A stretch of DNA of 64,000 nt from Allodiplogaster sudhausi. Taxonomy: Eukaryota > Nematoda > Chromadorea > Rhabditida > Diplogasteridae. Of this stretch, positions 32,075-43,724 are shown piece after piece; position 1 is the first letter of the stretch; each line of letters opens with the position of its first letter. The stretch spans positions 408,501 through 472,500 of the forward strand of contig CALZFC010000081.1 in the NCBI GenBank assembly GCA_945643635.1, written 5' to 3'. The notes beneath the pieces are model-generated. The model saw only the letters and a list, made by a program, of their open reading frames with translations, searched no databases and was not told the origin of the DNA. Made by a program: the position numbers and the translations under genes.

Positions 32075-32650
32075 ATGACCTCTGCACGGGGAGTCGGGAG
32101 CTCGGAATCGGAATCTGACTCCTTTTCATTGCCAAACATGTCGTCTTCGGGCAATTCGACACTTTCCAAAGCGTTATTAGAATCATCTCCATCAGGATCG
32201 AAGAAGTCGTGCTTCACCTCAATTTCTCGCCCTCTAGTTTTCACTCGCAGACGTCTCCCCCCTCGACATTCTCATACTCTCTCGTTCCTCGTCCCCCTTC
32301 CACTCTCCCTCTTCCCTCTGCATACCTGCATCTCATTCTTCACTTCCACTTCAGCGCCTGCCTTGACAGCCTTGGCCTTCTGCTTCTTTCTCATCTTTTT
32401 GCCTGCTTTCTTCATCTTCTTCCCCTCTTCATCTCTTACGCCTTTCCTCGGAGTCGGAGAGCTTTCAGCATGGCTAAAGAATAACTAACTACAATCTCTA
32501 TGAGCTATCTCATAAAGAAATTGCAACGAAAGAGATGCAGAAGCGGAAGGTACTGACTCGAGTTGCACCCTGGCCTTGTGATGGCCTTTCTTCTCCTGTT
32601 CGGCCATGATAGTGAAGTACCGGCCAGCATGCGTTCCTTAAAACATACAA
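32075..32650 (-). CDS. putative exons upstream of RRP36 (extra N-terminus or separate operon gene)
   Basis: Three candidate minus-strand exons. About 32635-32560 encodes GRYFTIMAEQEKKGHHKARV, which resembles half of a C2H2 zinc finger of the kind found in nucleolar proteins. About 32475-32330 is very basic (KKMKKAGKKMRKKQKAKAVK). About 32235-32080 is acidic (DFFDPDGDDSNN...SDSDSELPTPRAE) and ends at a donor that joins in phase to the first RRP36 exon. The join between the second and third does not keep phase with the splice sites I can see. They could be an N-terminal extension of RRP36 or the 3' part of an upstream gene. Confidence 0.4.
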
Positions 32651-32659
32651 GTGACTTTT

Positions 32660-33400
32660 GCTCATGTCCTAAAGGTAGAAGAAAGCGAAAGCCAAGCGAG
32701 ACCTCCTCCTCGTCCGCGGCCCCCTCTTCCTCGTCCTCTTCCCCTCGAACCGAATGCTGCTGCAGCAGGTCCACTACTCAACCCTCCGCCTTTCTTCGGG
32801 AATGTTCTTCGTGGCTCCGTTTCGTCCATTGCCTTTCAATCTCAGAGTTCGTGAAGTTGAAATGGAATAGCGTCCAGTTACACAATGGGTAAACTACCGT
32901 TTACGCAGAGTCAATGTCCAGGAGCGAGAAATGTTTATGAGCTCAGAAAGAGGAAAAGCGACACACACACGCACGAAAAACAGTGGACATACTCGTCATG
33001 GAACGACTTTGATGGGGTGATGAATGGAATTCACCAGTTAAGGGGGGCGGGGGAAAGTAAACAGCATACTCAACATATTCACTTATATACAAAATGTACA
33101 AGAAATTTTGCTAAGCAGTAAAATCACTCAAGTCCTAAATTCTTAAAGGGATGCAGTTGAGCAAAGTAAAGACAACTCTTCGAGTTAAGAATAACTAACA
33201 ATATGCTCGCCCACAGATCAAGAAGAAATACCATGCGCTTTTTTCAAGAAAATTAACGAAAGGCGAGGGGATTAAAGTTAGAATTATGGAGAATTATGAA
33301 TGAATCGGTCAAAAAGAATGAAATAAAACTGCCAATAAAGATGTTGAGGTTAAGAAGATACGACGGAATAAGGCAAAAGCACAATGAAATACCAGTGGAT
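32660..33400. other. spacer downstream of ATG9
   Basis: The first ~200 bases are open on both strands (acidic EEDEEEGAADEEE on minus) and could hold another exon of the gene upstream of RRP36. The rest (32880-33400) is AT-rich with no exon I can support. Confidence 0.4.
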
Positions 33401-33408
33401 AGTCTTGT

Positions 33409-35933
33409 CTAGACAGAAGGGAAGAAGGAAGGAGGCTGTTCCTCGTCCTCTTCAGTCACGGGAGGAGGTCGACGGGATGCGGCAAGAGAAGCCAAGTTGG
33501 CTGCGTTCTCTCCTGGCAGGGCAAAGAGACTCTCATCAGCAGGACCCATCGAGGCATAGGCTCCGCCCACTCGGCTCACCATGCTTCTGCAATGAAAGAT
33601 ACGGAGATACTCAGAGTGGAAGCAAAAGAATGAATGAAAGAGACCGTCTCTCAGAGTGAAGAGCCCGGAGATACAGAGAAGTGAGTCTCATCTCCCCGCC
33701 TGCACTCTCCACGCAAGCCTCTCGCAGGGAGTTCGCGAGGGAGTCACCATGAGAGGAGTGGCGAAGAGCATTCATAAGAGGAGAGGCGAAGGCAGCAGGG
33801 GCGAGAGAGTCAGCCGCAGCCCCTCCCAAGAGGGGGCCGGATGGGCCTGCGCCTTCCACTCCCCATCGGGGCTGAGCAAGGGGCACCGACATCAGCGTGT
33901 GGATCGACTGCGACAGCAGATTGCGGGGCAGAACCCCAGTCCCTTCTCCTTCTCGCAACGCCGATGCGTCGGCCTACACAATCGCGGTCAATTCTACATA
34001 AGATGATCAAAATTTAAATCAATAATTTGGCAGGAAATAAAGATGAAGGAAACCTGGATACGTCCACGAAGACGTGCAAGGAAAGCAGCAGAAGCCGGGG
34101 GAGGCACCCACGAGGGATTCCTAACTGCCATCTGCACCAGAGACATCTCCGTCTTCCCATCTCTCCCCGCTGCGGAGGCTGCAACGAATATCATGCTCTT
34201 GAGGTTTATTTATGCTATGCTATTTATCATGCAAGTCAAAGCTTACGGAATAGATTTCTCGTGAGGAAATAGTATTAGCCTGAACAGACAAACCTGAGTT
34301 TGGACCCCTGGTTTGTTGAAATCTTTTTCGCACGAACAAAATAATGTCTTTTTTATCCTGTTCTAAGTGGGCAGCCGAGCCCCTTCCCCACCTCCTTGTG
34401 GCAAACACCCGATAGTGGCTGTTAGTTATTCCGATTCTGCCTAACAATTGTGTTCTCTCAACCATTACGAATAAGATTAAGAATGAAAACGAGGAATGAA
34501 TGACTCGGTTTGGGTGGCTGGTCTCCTCCATCCAGGTTGCAGTGTTGCCAGTTCGGATCTCCGTGGCATGCGACATCCAGCAAGGAGAAAGAGCAGAGAT
34601 CTCCCATCTTCCCAGCGTCCACTGTGTATTCGCGGAGGAATTCAACCAACTCGCCACATCGGAAACGGATTTGGAAGAGAAGAACGAAGGGAGTGAGGAG
34701 AGGAGAGGTCAGCTCTTCCAAGAGATTCACTGCGCGAAGTCGGAAGAGAGACTCGAACTCGGACAGCACCTAAAAAGAGCAGGAATGATGGCATTGCGAG
34801 GAGTTAGGACCGAACGGACTCGTCGGTCGTGTGCGTGGTTCTTCCAGTGGTCGGGCACGTAATGAAGCTCTGACGTCACTTGGTCCAGCAGAAGCTGAAA
34901 CCATCAGTGATGTATTAACACAATCTAACTTCCTTGGTCATTCCCTTTAAGATCAAAGGTAACACACCTCTGGCTGTATAACGAGATTATCATCGGGAAT
35001 GAGAGCACGGCAGAGGATGACAACCAGACCACAGCCTGTCACCACAGTCAACACGTGCTCCACCTGAACAGTCGCCATCTTCTCTTCAGTCACAACCACC
35101 ACTATTTTATCTGATAATCACAAAATGTCACATAGATCACTACGAGTTTTATTAAATATTACAATATTTTATTCTCTCCACTCATCTGAAGACATCGACA
35201 CTTGTAATAATAGCAGTGTTCTCTTCACTATAAGAGAACTCCCTTTCCACTCCATCGTGATAAACTGGGATATCTTCAGTCTTCACGTTCTCTCCTCCGT
35301 CGGCCACAACCGAGCAGTGTGTAAAGTACACCAGTCAGCTGATCGCAACTGATCAAATGAACCCCGTGTTGAGGAGAAATGCTATTCCTCCTGCGGTTCT
35401 AGAGATCTCCCAGAATGCTAGGACTATTACTTTCACCGGGGGAACACCTTCAACCATTAGAGTGATGATAAACAAGGAAACAGAACCTGGAGAACGTCCT
35501 CGTCCCAGACAGAAAGGACTGTGAGAGGAGCGAAGACAGCAGCGGCAATGAAGGAGATGTTCTTGGCGAAGATCACCAGGAGGGGAGAGAAGAACTGGCC
35601 GACGTAAGCAGAGGCAAAGGCATGGGAACGGGAGAGACGACTGCGCAGCTCGTGAGGCAACTCATTCAAGTGACGCACGCGGTATCTCAAGGTGTTGAGA
35701 GAGAGGGAGAGAGAGAGAGAAAAAAAAAGAAAGAAAGAAAGAGAGAGAATCATAAAGGATGTGAAGGGAGAGAGATAAGCACAAACCGTCCGTAGTTGCT
35801 GTATGCGCGAGAGCCAAGGGCACCAGTGTCCCTTTTCGTCAAGTCGGCAGCAGTGAAGAAGGAGTGGAAGACTTGGTAGATGAAAATGAACGGGGCGAGG
35901 CAGGCGTTCGCCACTCCCAGCCACAGCATCTAC

Positions 35934-35981
<48 letters not shown>

Positions 35982-37507
35982 GGGAGAGAGAGGGAGGGAG
36001 ACAGGGGAAGAGGAGGTAATGGAAAGGAACCGTCTTCTGCATCTCCTGAATGAGTGCTGAGTAGTTCTCAGCAGATTTGTATTCAGTGCGCATGACAAAA
36101 GAGCCGCAGAAGGGAGAGCGGAAGCCCCAGAAGAGAAGCCACTCCAGGTTGGCGATGAGACAACGAGGCATGTAGAAGACACTCCCCAGCACAGGCAGTT
36201 CCAGCACTGTCGGCAGCAGGCCCTGCCATTCTAATTATCACAGCAGGAAGAGAAAACTACACCATAATCCCAAATTATAGTATCAATAATAAAAACTATT
36301 AAGCAATGACAGAACAACAAAAATCAGAATGTGTTAGAGAAAAAGACTTTTAAGTAACCAACAAAACCAATTAAATTTTACCATCCATAGTAATTGCAAG
36401 AATTCATTAGAGAAAACAAAAAAAAAAAACATACCTGATTTACCATGGCAACCATGTAGTTTTCATAGCGAAGAATACGGTGGCAAATATCAATTGCCGA
36501 AATTGTATCTTTGTTCACCCACAAATTCAGCCGCGGTTGGGCCTGAATATAAATACACTTCTTCATGAAAAAGTAAGGTCCCAAGAATTAGTAACCTTGT
36601 CAATCGCAGAAACAACATCCGCCCAAGTTATGTTGGATAAATCTCGGTCCTGGATATCGAGACCCGTTTGGTAGAATGCTTGGACCTCCTTCATCTTCAT
36701 AAGAACGGCGACAGTTCGAATAAGACAAGTCATCCAGAAGATGACTGCCCCTACGATGCAGAGACTGATCCACGGATTGACATGAGACGCGCACTCCGCC
36801 ACTATTGCATCCTTAGCAATTCATTACAGTGAGTAAGAAGACTTCCTCAAGCAATGCTCCCCCCCCCCCACTCACTCCGAAATACCGCTTCCTCGGAGCC
36901 GGCACCGTTGCGTTGAGATTCTTGTTGTTGAAGAGGATGTCGTAGTCTATACATTGCAGCAAGAAAGTAGAAATGAAGACGATGAAGAGAAATTGGATCA
37001 GCGTCCAAATATTCTTCCACAAAATGCAAGTGAAGCCGCCCCCTTGGTGGTACTCATAGACTCGCCGAAAGAACTAAAACCGATTTTTCGATGAAAGAAA
37101 GCACTGCACTCCACGATATATCACGTATAATTAACTACAATATCTGAAGTGACAAAGTACACATTTAAAGTCTAGAAAGTCTAGGAAAATAAAATATAGA
37201 GGGTCGTATCTGAACCTCATCGAGGTTGCCAATGTGATGCCATCGTTGCTCTGCCTCTTCCCGTGATGAGGAGCCCATGAGAAGTGGGCCAACATTGGTA
37301 TCATCGGGGTCATGTTCTTCTAGGGAAGTATGCCTATAAATGGGTGAAAACAATCACATAGTATAAGAAAAGAAAGCCAAAAAAACCTACAGTGGCATTG
37401 ACTCCGATGTGGACATGTACACGCTGGTACTCCCGCTTGCGAGGGGAGGAAGCCCGTTCCCGCAATTAGATCTCATGTCCGCCTCTTCGAACTCATCATC
37501 AATTCTC
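33409..37507 (-). CDS. atg-9: ATG9 autophagy lipid scramblase
   Basis: ATG9 is the multispanning membrane protein of autophagosome seed vesicles; it scrambles phospholipids received from ATG2. The exons follow the family order right to left: Ser/acidic N-terminus with EEAEQRWHHIGNLDEFF (37220-37300), RRVYEYHQGGGFTCI (37020-37075), FISTFLLQCIDYDILFNNKN (36900-37000), the membrane exon 36575-36800, then NKDTISAIDICHRILRYENYM. The core continues VLELPVLGSVFYMPRCLI, LPHELRSRLSRSHAFASAYV and FAAAVFAPL-type helices (35460-36230). EEKMATVQVEHVLTVVTGCG and ALIPDDNLV (34970-35080) follow, then HYVPDHW, NLLEELTSPLLTPFVL and DLCSFSLLDV (34520-34770), GKTEMSLVQMAVRNPSW (34090-34160), and a long low-complexity cytosolic tail with SLYLRAL near 33670. 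TAG is at 33409-33411. The first coding exon lies right of 37507 and was not identified; a Met at 37477 (DMRSNCG) could also serve as start. Confidence 0.95.
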
Positions 37508-38121
37508 TGCAAATGTACTGTTGGTTCCTTCAAGAAACAACAAGGAACAATAAATGAAGTCAAGGAAAATATCACAGCAAAAGAACTCTAAATTTGAACA
37601 CAAGCCTGGTAATGTGATCGATTTCTGGCCGGAAACATTCGAGGTCACCTTAAAGAACAAAGCACGATTAAGCTTTTTTCGACAAGGATTTACAAAAGCA
37701 ATAAATAAACACGAGAATGATAAAACATTATCCAAGGTTATGGCCAATTTTCAAAAAATCAGCTGATCTCGGCGATTTTATTTCACACCACCGCTAATGA
37801 TGAGTATGAAAAGGGCTAGAATTCCGTGTACAACTATGGTTGGCAATTAACAGCTTCATTATAGAGGAATGATATACAAAATTACTAAACCATATTTCGT
37901 TTAAAGAAATAAGCCCGCAAAATAACGTAAAGAGGCGTAGAGTTTTAACGTAGTGTTTTTGATTGTTAATTTACTAGTGCGTTATCATTCTAGTCGATCA
38001 CAATTCACGGACGGATTGATAGTTCGACCAGTCAACATTTCGGTCACGGACACAATCCTCTTTATTTATTTATCAGAGTTCCTATTCTCGCTGTTAGCGT
38101 TTGAAGAATATTAACAGAGAG
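37508..38121. promoter_or_regulatory. divergent intergenic region between atg-9 and mL39
   Basis: About 600 AT-rich bases separate the 5' end of atg-9 (leftward) from that of mL39 (rightward), so it should hold both promoters and the missing atg-9 first exon. No TATA box or known motif stands out. Confidence 0.5.
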
Positions 38122-39608
38122 ATGAGTCGAGTGGGGGTGGCTTCTGCCCGACTGGCCCAGTTTCTCCGTCAGCGCAGGCTCTGCACTTCCTCAAACAAGA
38201 ACGGATCCACTGCCATCTCAGGTTGCATTCTTTCAACAATTCATGTTCTTATTGCCTTCTTTCAGTTGCAAACACTCGGTCCTTCGATTCTAACAGCGAG
38301 GCCTTCGAATATGAAAAGCAGAAGTTTGGGAAAGGAAGCATTCAGAAGATCGTTGTGAAGGTTACGGATCATGAAGGAAATGCGAAGAGTTTTCTCATGA
38401 ACAAGAACATCTCCACTCCATTCGACGTAGCTTGCCGTACGTTTCTTTCTTTTTGGTTTGTCACGCCGTCTTGATATAGCTGAGTTCTGGATACGGTGTT
38501 GTCATGAGGAATACGGTTGTTGAGATATCTCTTCGGTGTACGCTGACTCACTTGCTCTATGCATTGTTCGAGGGGATGACGAGGCTCTGACCAGTTTACA
38601 TGAACCCCTCGCTCAGGAATGCGAGATCGAGTTCATCTCCTTTCACAGTCACAAACACGCCGATCTAGTCAACGAAGTCAGATTTATCCTTGATCAGGAT
38701 TATGGGTTAAGAAAGAAGCTAATCTATGTAGAAGTACCAGTTCGCTTCGATTTTTGTAAGTCAAATTTATTCGGAACCGTGTTCTGTAGTAGAGTTCTTA
38801 TTTTAAAAAAATGAGATTCAGGCATTCTGGCGTTCTTCTTCTCTTCTACTGGGCAATGTTCTTCATTCCGCATTCGCCACGCCCACTCAGCTCATCGGAG
38901 CCGATGAGATAGACTGTGTGTACTCTTTCTTGTCTTTATCTACATTGTGGACTGATTCGTTCCATTTAGTCCGACGTGGCTTCTTCACTTACGATGTTCG
39001 GTGTGATGCCCTGGCTGACTGGACAGTGGAGAAGAAAGACCTGGCATCCCTGGCCGTTGCTGTTTATTCTGATCTCATAGCCAAGTCGCTTCCCTTTCAA
39101 GTTCTTCGACTACCTCAATCCTCATGCGCCAATTTTTACGCCCAAAAGTTAGCATTACATTCTGCATTGCCATCAGGCAGTTTTTCTCGCTATTTTTAAT
39201 ATGAATTCATGTTGTGACAAACTGGAAAAACAGAAGATTAACTTTTTAGGCCGTCGCCATATAAACGCTGTTTCATTTACAGGAGCGAGAGCTCGGATGA
39301 TCAGTTACTGCTGTGTCGACTGGGCGAAGTGGTGGAGAAGATCAAGGGGCCAGTGGTGAGCCATGCAGGACAGATTGGCAGATTCGCCATTGTCAAGGTT
39401 AGTTTCTCTCGAGGGGTTCATCTCTTTGATCTGGACAACCAGGCCAGCGAGAAGGGCGGGATCTGGCGGTTCTCTGGCGTGGCCCTTCCAACAGCGCAGC
39501 CCATTTCCTCTTACAACTGGTCTCTTATCACCGAACGAGCCCGCAAGGTTCGCCCTTTAACTCTCACCCCAAAAATCCTTTCAACTTATTTTTCAGGCCT
39601 CGCCATAG
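38122..39608 (+). CDS. MRPL39: mitochondrial ribosomal protein mL39 (MRPL39)
   Basis: mL39 is a metazoan large-subunit mitoribosomal protein related to threonyl-tRNA synthetase N-terminal domains. Exon 1 (38122-38221) encodes an Arg/Ala/Ser-rich presequence (MSRVGVASARLAQFLRQRRL) fit for mitochondrial import. Exon 2 from 38266 gives a TGS-like segment with the hallmark SFLMNKNISTPFDVAC. Later exons encode YADSLALCIVRGDDE, FFTYDVRCDALADWTVEKKD, LPFQVLRLP, IGRFAIVKVS and, near the end, WSLITERARK. The last exon has only three codons (GCC TCG CCA) before TAG at 39606-39608. Order and spacing match animal mL39. The first join is phase-consistent; the inner boundaries were not all fixed. Confidence 0.93.
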
Positions 39609-39645
39609 CCCCAACGATGGATTGTTATGTTTGCTAAATTTAAAG

Positions 39646-39651
39646 AATAAA
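39646..39651 (+). terminator. poly(A) signal AATAAA of mL39
   Basis: AATAAA lies 38 bases after the mL39 stop codon. Confidence 0.7.
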
Positions 39652-39773
39652 GATTTATCCGACATTCATCTGTGATCACTTAAACTACAGATTGAGAACC
39701 TAATTAGCATTGTCACAGCAATTATTAAAAGCTCCAAGTAAAGAAAGACTCGAAGGGCGAGAGAAATGGGGAG

Positions 39774-40579
39774 TCATTCATCCCCATCGGAATCCACAGG
39801 GTGGGGAACGAGCTTCTCGTGTGACGCGACTTCATGTGAGAGACGGCGGATGAGACGACGACGACGGAGAGAGAGACAACGGCAGATGAAGAGACGCAGA
39901 CAGAAGAGGAGCAGAGTTGTGAGCAGAGCAGAGAGGGCGCCAACCACCGCAACCAGTACCAACTCGGATGAAGACTCCTTCTGCAACATCAGCCACGTTT
40001 CTTCTCAAACCATTGCTACTCCACTCATCATTTCATTATACTGCTTTTAAGGTCTATTGGAATGAGAAGGGATACCAGTATTGCTTACTGAACACTCGTA
40101 GACGCATATCGATATGAGAACAAGGAAACCGCAGAGGTAAATGAAAGAGGAGATTCAACCTTATCATTAGCACTCAGATGAATCCCACCTGTTCCCTGGA
40201 TTTATCAAGAGCATGCTGAATGAAACGTATTAACTACCTCAACCTTCCTGACGACATCGTTGAATGCGTTCTCGATGAACACAAAATCCTCAGCAACATG
40301 CTTGCGAAGTCGGATGAGAATGGATTCGGCTTGAGTTGCCGTTTCATTCAAGAGCAAAGTCGAGTTGTCATCTTCCATGAGAAGAGACGAGTTTGTCAGC
40401 GTCGTTCCATTCAGTTCTGATGCTTCCTGAATTATATCACAAAGATATAACTAATTTTCAAATGGGAAATCAGAATTATTACAAGGAAAGATACAGTAAG
40501 AAAAGAAAGGACAAACCATAGCAGAGGTGTAGAACGAAAGTGAGAAGAGAACGAGCAGCAAGCAGACGCTGCGACTCAT
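39774..40579 (-). CDS. single-pass type I membrane glycoprotein, family unknown
   Basis: Three or more exons. The start ATG at 40579 opens a signal peptide (MSRSVCLLLVLFSLSFYTSA). A middle exon (about 40425-40240) encodes an ectodomain of about 60 residues with four N-glycosylation sequons (NGT, NSS, NST, NET) and an amphipathic stretch ending in FNDVVRK. The last exon gives ESSSELVLVAVVGALSALLT with TLLLFCLRLF as a membrane span, a palmitoylation-prone CRC, then a basic tail (RRRRLIRRLSHEV) ending in the acidic SDGDE. The stop is TGA at 39774-39776. The join before the last exon is off by two bases with the acceptor I see, so a short exon may be missing. I recognise no family. It converges with mL39 on the other strand, 165 bases between stop codons. 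Confidence 0.65.
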
Positions 40580-41209
40580 GGTCAAAGAATGGAAGGCAAG
40601 GATGATGCTGAGGCAGCCAAAACATCTTCTTTAGATCAAAGAAGGGCGAGAGGTCACCCACAACCTCGTATTCTCAATAGAAAGCGAGTGCAACCTGATA
40701 GTGATCTACCCATAGTTAGCTAAGAACCCGGTTCTCAAAACAAAACAAAGGCATGTCTCATTTAACGCGATTAATGAGGCGAATTATATTATCATAAGAA
40801 CTAACATGAAATGCAAAGAGGAATCGTATTTCAAATTGTTTTAACTGAAAAATGGAAAAAAAATTTGTCCCGAAGGGAATTCTTTCAAACTGTTAAACAT
40901 ATATTTTAAAACTCGCACCACAAAAATGTATGAAAACGTATCGCAATACAGTTGTTATATTATTAAGGTTGATTTTTTTGAACTCTACAAGTTATAGCAT
41001 AAAGTTGTAAACTTGTAGAACTGTGTAATCACCTTGATACTAGATGTTTAACTACTGCCACGATTCATTGGTGTTAATATGTAATAACATGGTGATTTTA
41101 TTTATATGCTTTGAAATGTGGCGACCACATCCTTCTCTTTCCCTTTTGTTTGAAACCGGTTGGTTGGTGTTGCATATTTGTAAGTGTTGAATGCAATGAT
41201 TTGCTTGAG
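40580..41209. other. AT-rich intergenic region
   Basis: Separates the divergent glycoprotein and pinin genes and should hold both promoters. No motif stands out. Confidence 0.5.
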
Positions 41210-43314
41210 ATGACTGACTCGGTGGCAGCCGAGATAGAGAAGGCTCAAGAGCAACTGCGCAGCATCGATGGAACTCTAGCCGCTCTCAGCGGGCGTGCCG
41301 CCGGGTTAGATCTTTCAAAATCTCATTAAACCTTCTAAACAACGCTTCAAAAATTAATAAATGTATATAATGCTGATCTTTTAGAAATGGACTGAAACGG
41401 CGAATTTCGAATGATATCGAGCCCATTGTTGGCTTTAGGTATGCAAATTCTCTCTTTCTGTTTGTGTGTGTCAACCGTTTTCCTCTTTAAATAAGTTTTC
41501 CCCCTTGTATCTTGGGAATCAAGATTTATTTTCAGACGGTCAGGTGTGGAAGAACTGCCTGTTAGAGGCATCAGGCGAAGAATTGAGTTCGTGAATTGTC
41601 TTTTTATCTCGTTATTTAATAATTTTTTTTTTGCATCCTTGGAGTTAATCTATGATTCCTGCACACTAAGCCAAACAAATATGAAATGAATTTTTTTTTT
41701 AAACTCGGCAATATGAAATGAATTTTTTTTTTAAACTCGGCAAGGGGTGTTATTTGTAACGGGAAAGGCGTAGTTAGACAGGAATAAGTAGTTCCTGAAA
41801 TTCTAACAAGGAATATTATTAAGGTATGAAGATGTACCAAACAAAAGAATGCGAGATGATATCGACGAAGAGGACAGACCAAAGCGAACTCTGCAGTCGA
41901 CTGTTGTTATGCCGACTATTGAAACCAAGTCAAGAGATGCGGCCATTTCGGAGATGAACAAAGAACTCAATACAGAAGTGAAGCAGAGGTAATTTAATTT
42001 GTGGTGGAGAGGGGGTTGACGTTATAACTAGATAAAAATCAGTGTTCTATTTGTTTTTAAACACCATTATTGGAATGCTTCAACGTATTCCTTTTTTGTT
42101 GCAGGAATCGCCGATTATTCAGTTCTCTTGTTGTGGGGACTTTGCAGCGTTTCCAGAAGGACGAAAAGAAGATTTCTTCAACTGAGAAAGCCCAGGTAAT
42201 GTTTTTCACTAGTAAGAGTGTTCAAGAATTGAGCCCCGTATTTTGGCCAAGGTACATCGGACATGTTTCGAACACATTTGTCTTATTGTCGTTGAATATT
42301 CAAAGTAGTTCTTTTTATCCGCTGAGAGAGACATTTCGATAAAAGTATTGTTATAATGAAGAGTTTTGCACTTCAGGTTCACAAATTGGCAGAAGTCGAG
42401 AAGAAGCTCGAAGAGACGAAGCGAGAAGAAAGGGAGAGAGTGATGAAGGAGAAGGAATCTCTCTTGGCTCAGAGAAGAGATCAGGAAAGGGAACTCAGGG
42501 CGCTGCAAAGGAAGAAGGCTCTCATTCAATACGTACGTTTAGTCATTCCCAAGGTACTTGCAATGGACGGAATGTTAATGCAGGCCGAGCAGAAGAAAGA
42601 GCACTACCAGCGACTGCAGAACTTCATCCAGACCAAGGCGCGACCCACTCTCTTCTTCCTCCCTGCCAAGCACACTCTCCACTCTCTCGAACTACTCAAG
42701 CAGTCCGCCTCCGCCATTGAGGGACTCATCGACATGCGCGAGAAAGAACTGCAGGTAACTCATCTGCAATGCTCTTTAATTCATTTGCCACAACAACTTC
42801 GTATTCGTGGAGTTAAATCGCAGCGTACCGTACCTATACCTACCCTATTTCAAAATCAGTAGCTAATGGAGTCGTGAAATGCCCATTCGCATCCCTATCG
42901 TTGATTGGGTGCTTATTAGTAGTTTTCCATCGTGCAATCTCACCACAAACTCTCCCGTTCTCCACCATTACATATGTACATTGTCCTTTTGATATTTCTA
43001 TAGAAGTAATTGTTATAGTAACGAAAGAAGTACGCTTGGACTCAAAGTTTGCTTGTTCTTAGACTGAGATGGAGAAGGGACAGGGCATGGTCTTCGATGA
43101 AGAACAGAAGAGACCTCTCCGCAGTCACATCGCAGCGAGAGCTCGAGACAGAGAGAGTGTGAATGGAGAAGACGAAGAGGAGGAAGTGGAAGAAGGAGTG
43201 AAGAAGAGAGAAGAAGAGGAGGTGGATGGAGATGAGAGTGCTGCCGCTCCCCGCCAAGAGCCTTCCGTGGAAGTGACCCTGCAGGGGGAAGAGTCCGACA
43301 AAGACGACGAATGA
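41210..43314 (+). CDS. PNN: pinin (nuclear speckle and splicing-associated protein)
   Basis: Pinin joins the exon-junction/ASAP-PSAP network in nuclear speckles. From the ATG at 41210: the SDK/pinin N-terminal helix (VAAEIEKAQEQLRSIDGTLA), a GLKRRISNDIEP stretch (~41390) and IEELPVRG-like linker. The next exon has MRDDIDEEDRPKRTLQSTVV and SRDAAISEMNKELNTEVKQR, leading into the pinin core RNRRLFSSLVVGTLQRFQKD (42105-42160). A coiled coil follows (KLAEVEKKLEETKREERERV, RRDQERELRALQRKKALIQY), then HYQRLQNFIQTKARPTLFFL with PAKHTLHSLE, and an acidic, GA-rich tail (EDEEEEVEEGVKKREEEE) to TGA at 43312-43314. The segment order equals vertebrate pinin without its long C-terminal RS region. Confidence 0.93.
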
Positions 43315-43626
43315 GGAAGTCAGTTCTTTCCATTTCAATCTTTGCAGCCTTTGCAATTTGGGTTGGCTACAATTTTAAGGGACTTTTTCTCACTTCCGAA
43401 TCATCAAGTTTTAATAAAGAAACCATGGCGTTGCAATTTTCACTAAAACCGAACATCTGCTCCCATCGGGTCAAGCTGCACTCTTTTATATTTATTTTCT
43501 AGTAACTAACTGTCTCATTCTCTTTTTCGCTCTCTATCAGTATATTTATGACTCAAAACCGTCATACTAAAACTAGTACACATTGTTAAGTGTATTGTTA
43601 TGTTTTTTTCCTGGATGCCGGTCTTG

Positions 43627-43632
43627 AATAAA
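43627..43632 (+). terminator. poly(A) signal AATAAA of pinin
   Basis: AATAAA about 310 bases after the pinin stop and about 90 bases before the convergent K+ channel stop (43725). Confidence 0.6.
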
Positions 43633-43724
43633 GTATTTATACCGGAATTGAGTTACACGCCGTGTAAGTATGATAAGTAGCAGTAAGTGAGATCAACGTG
43701 ATATTCAAAATGTAAGAAAGATCT

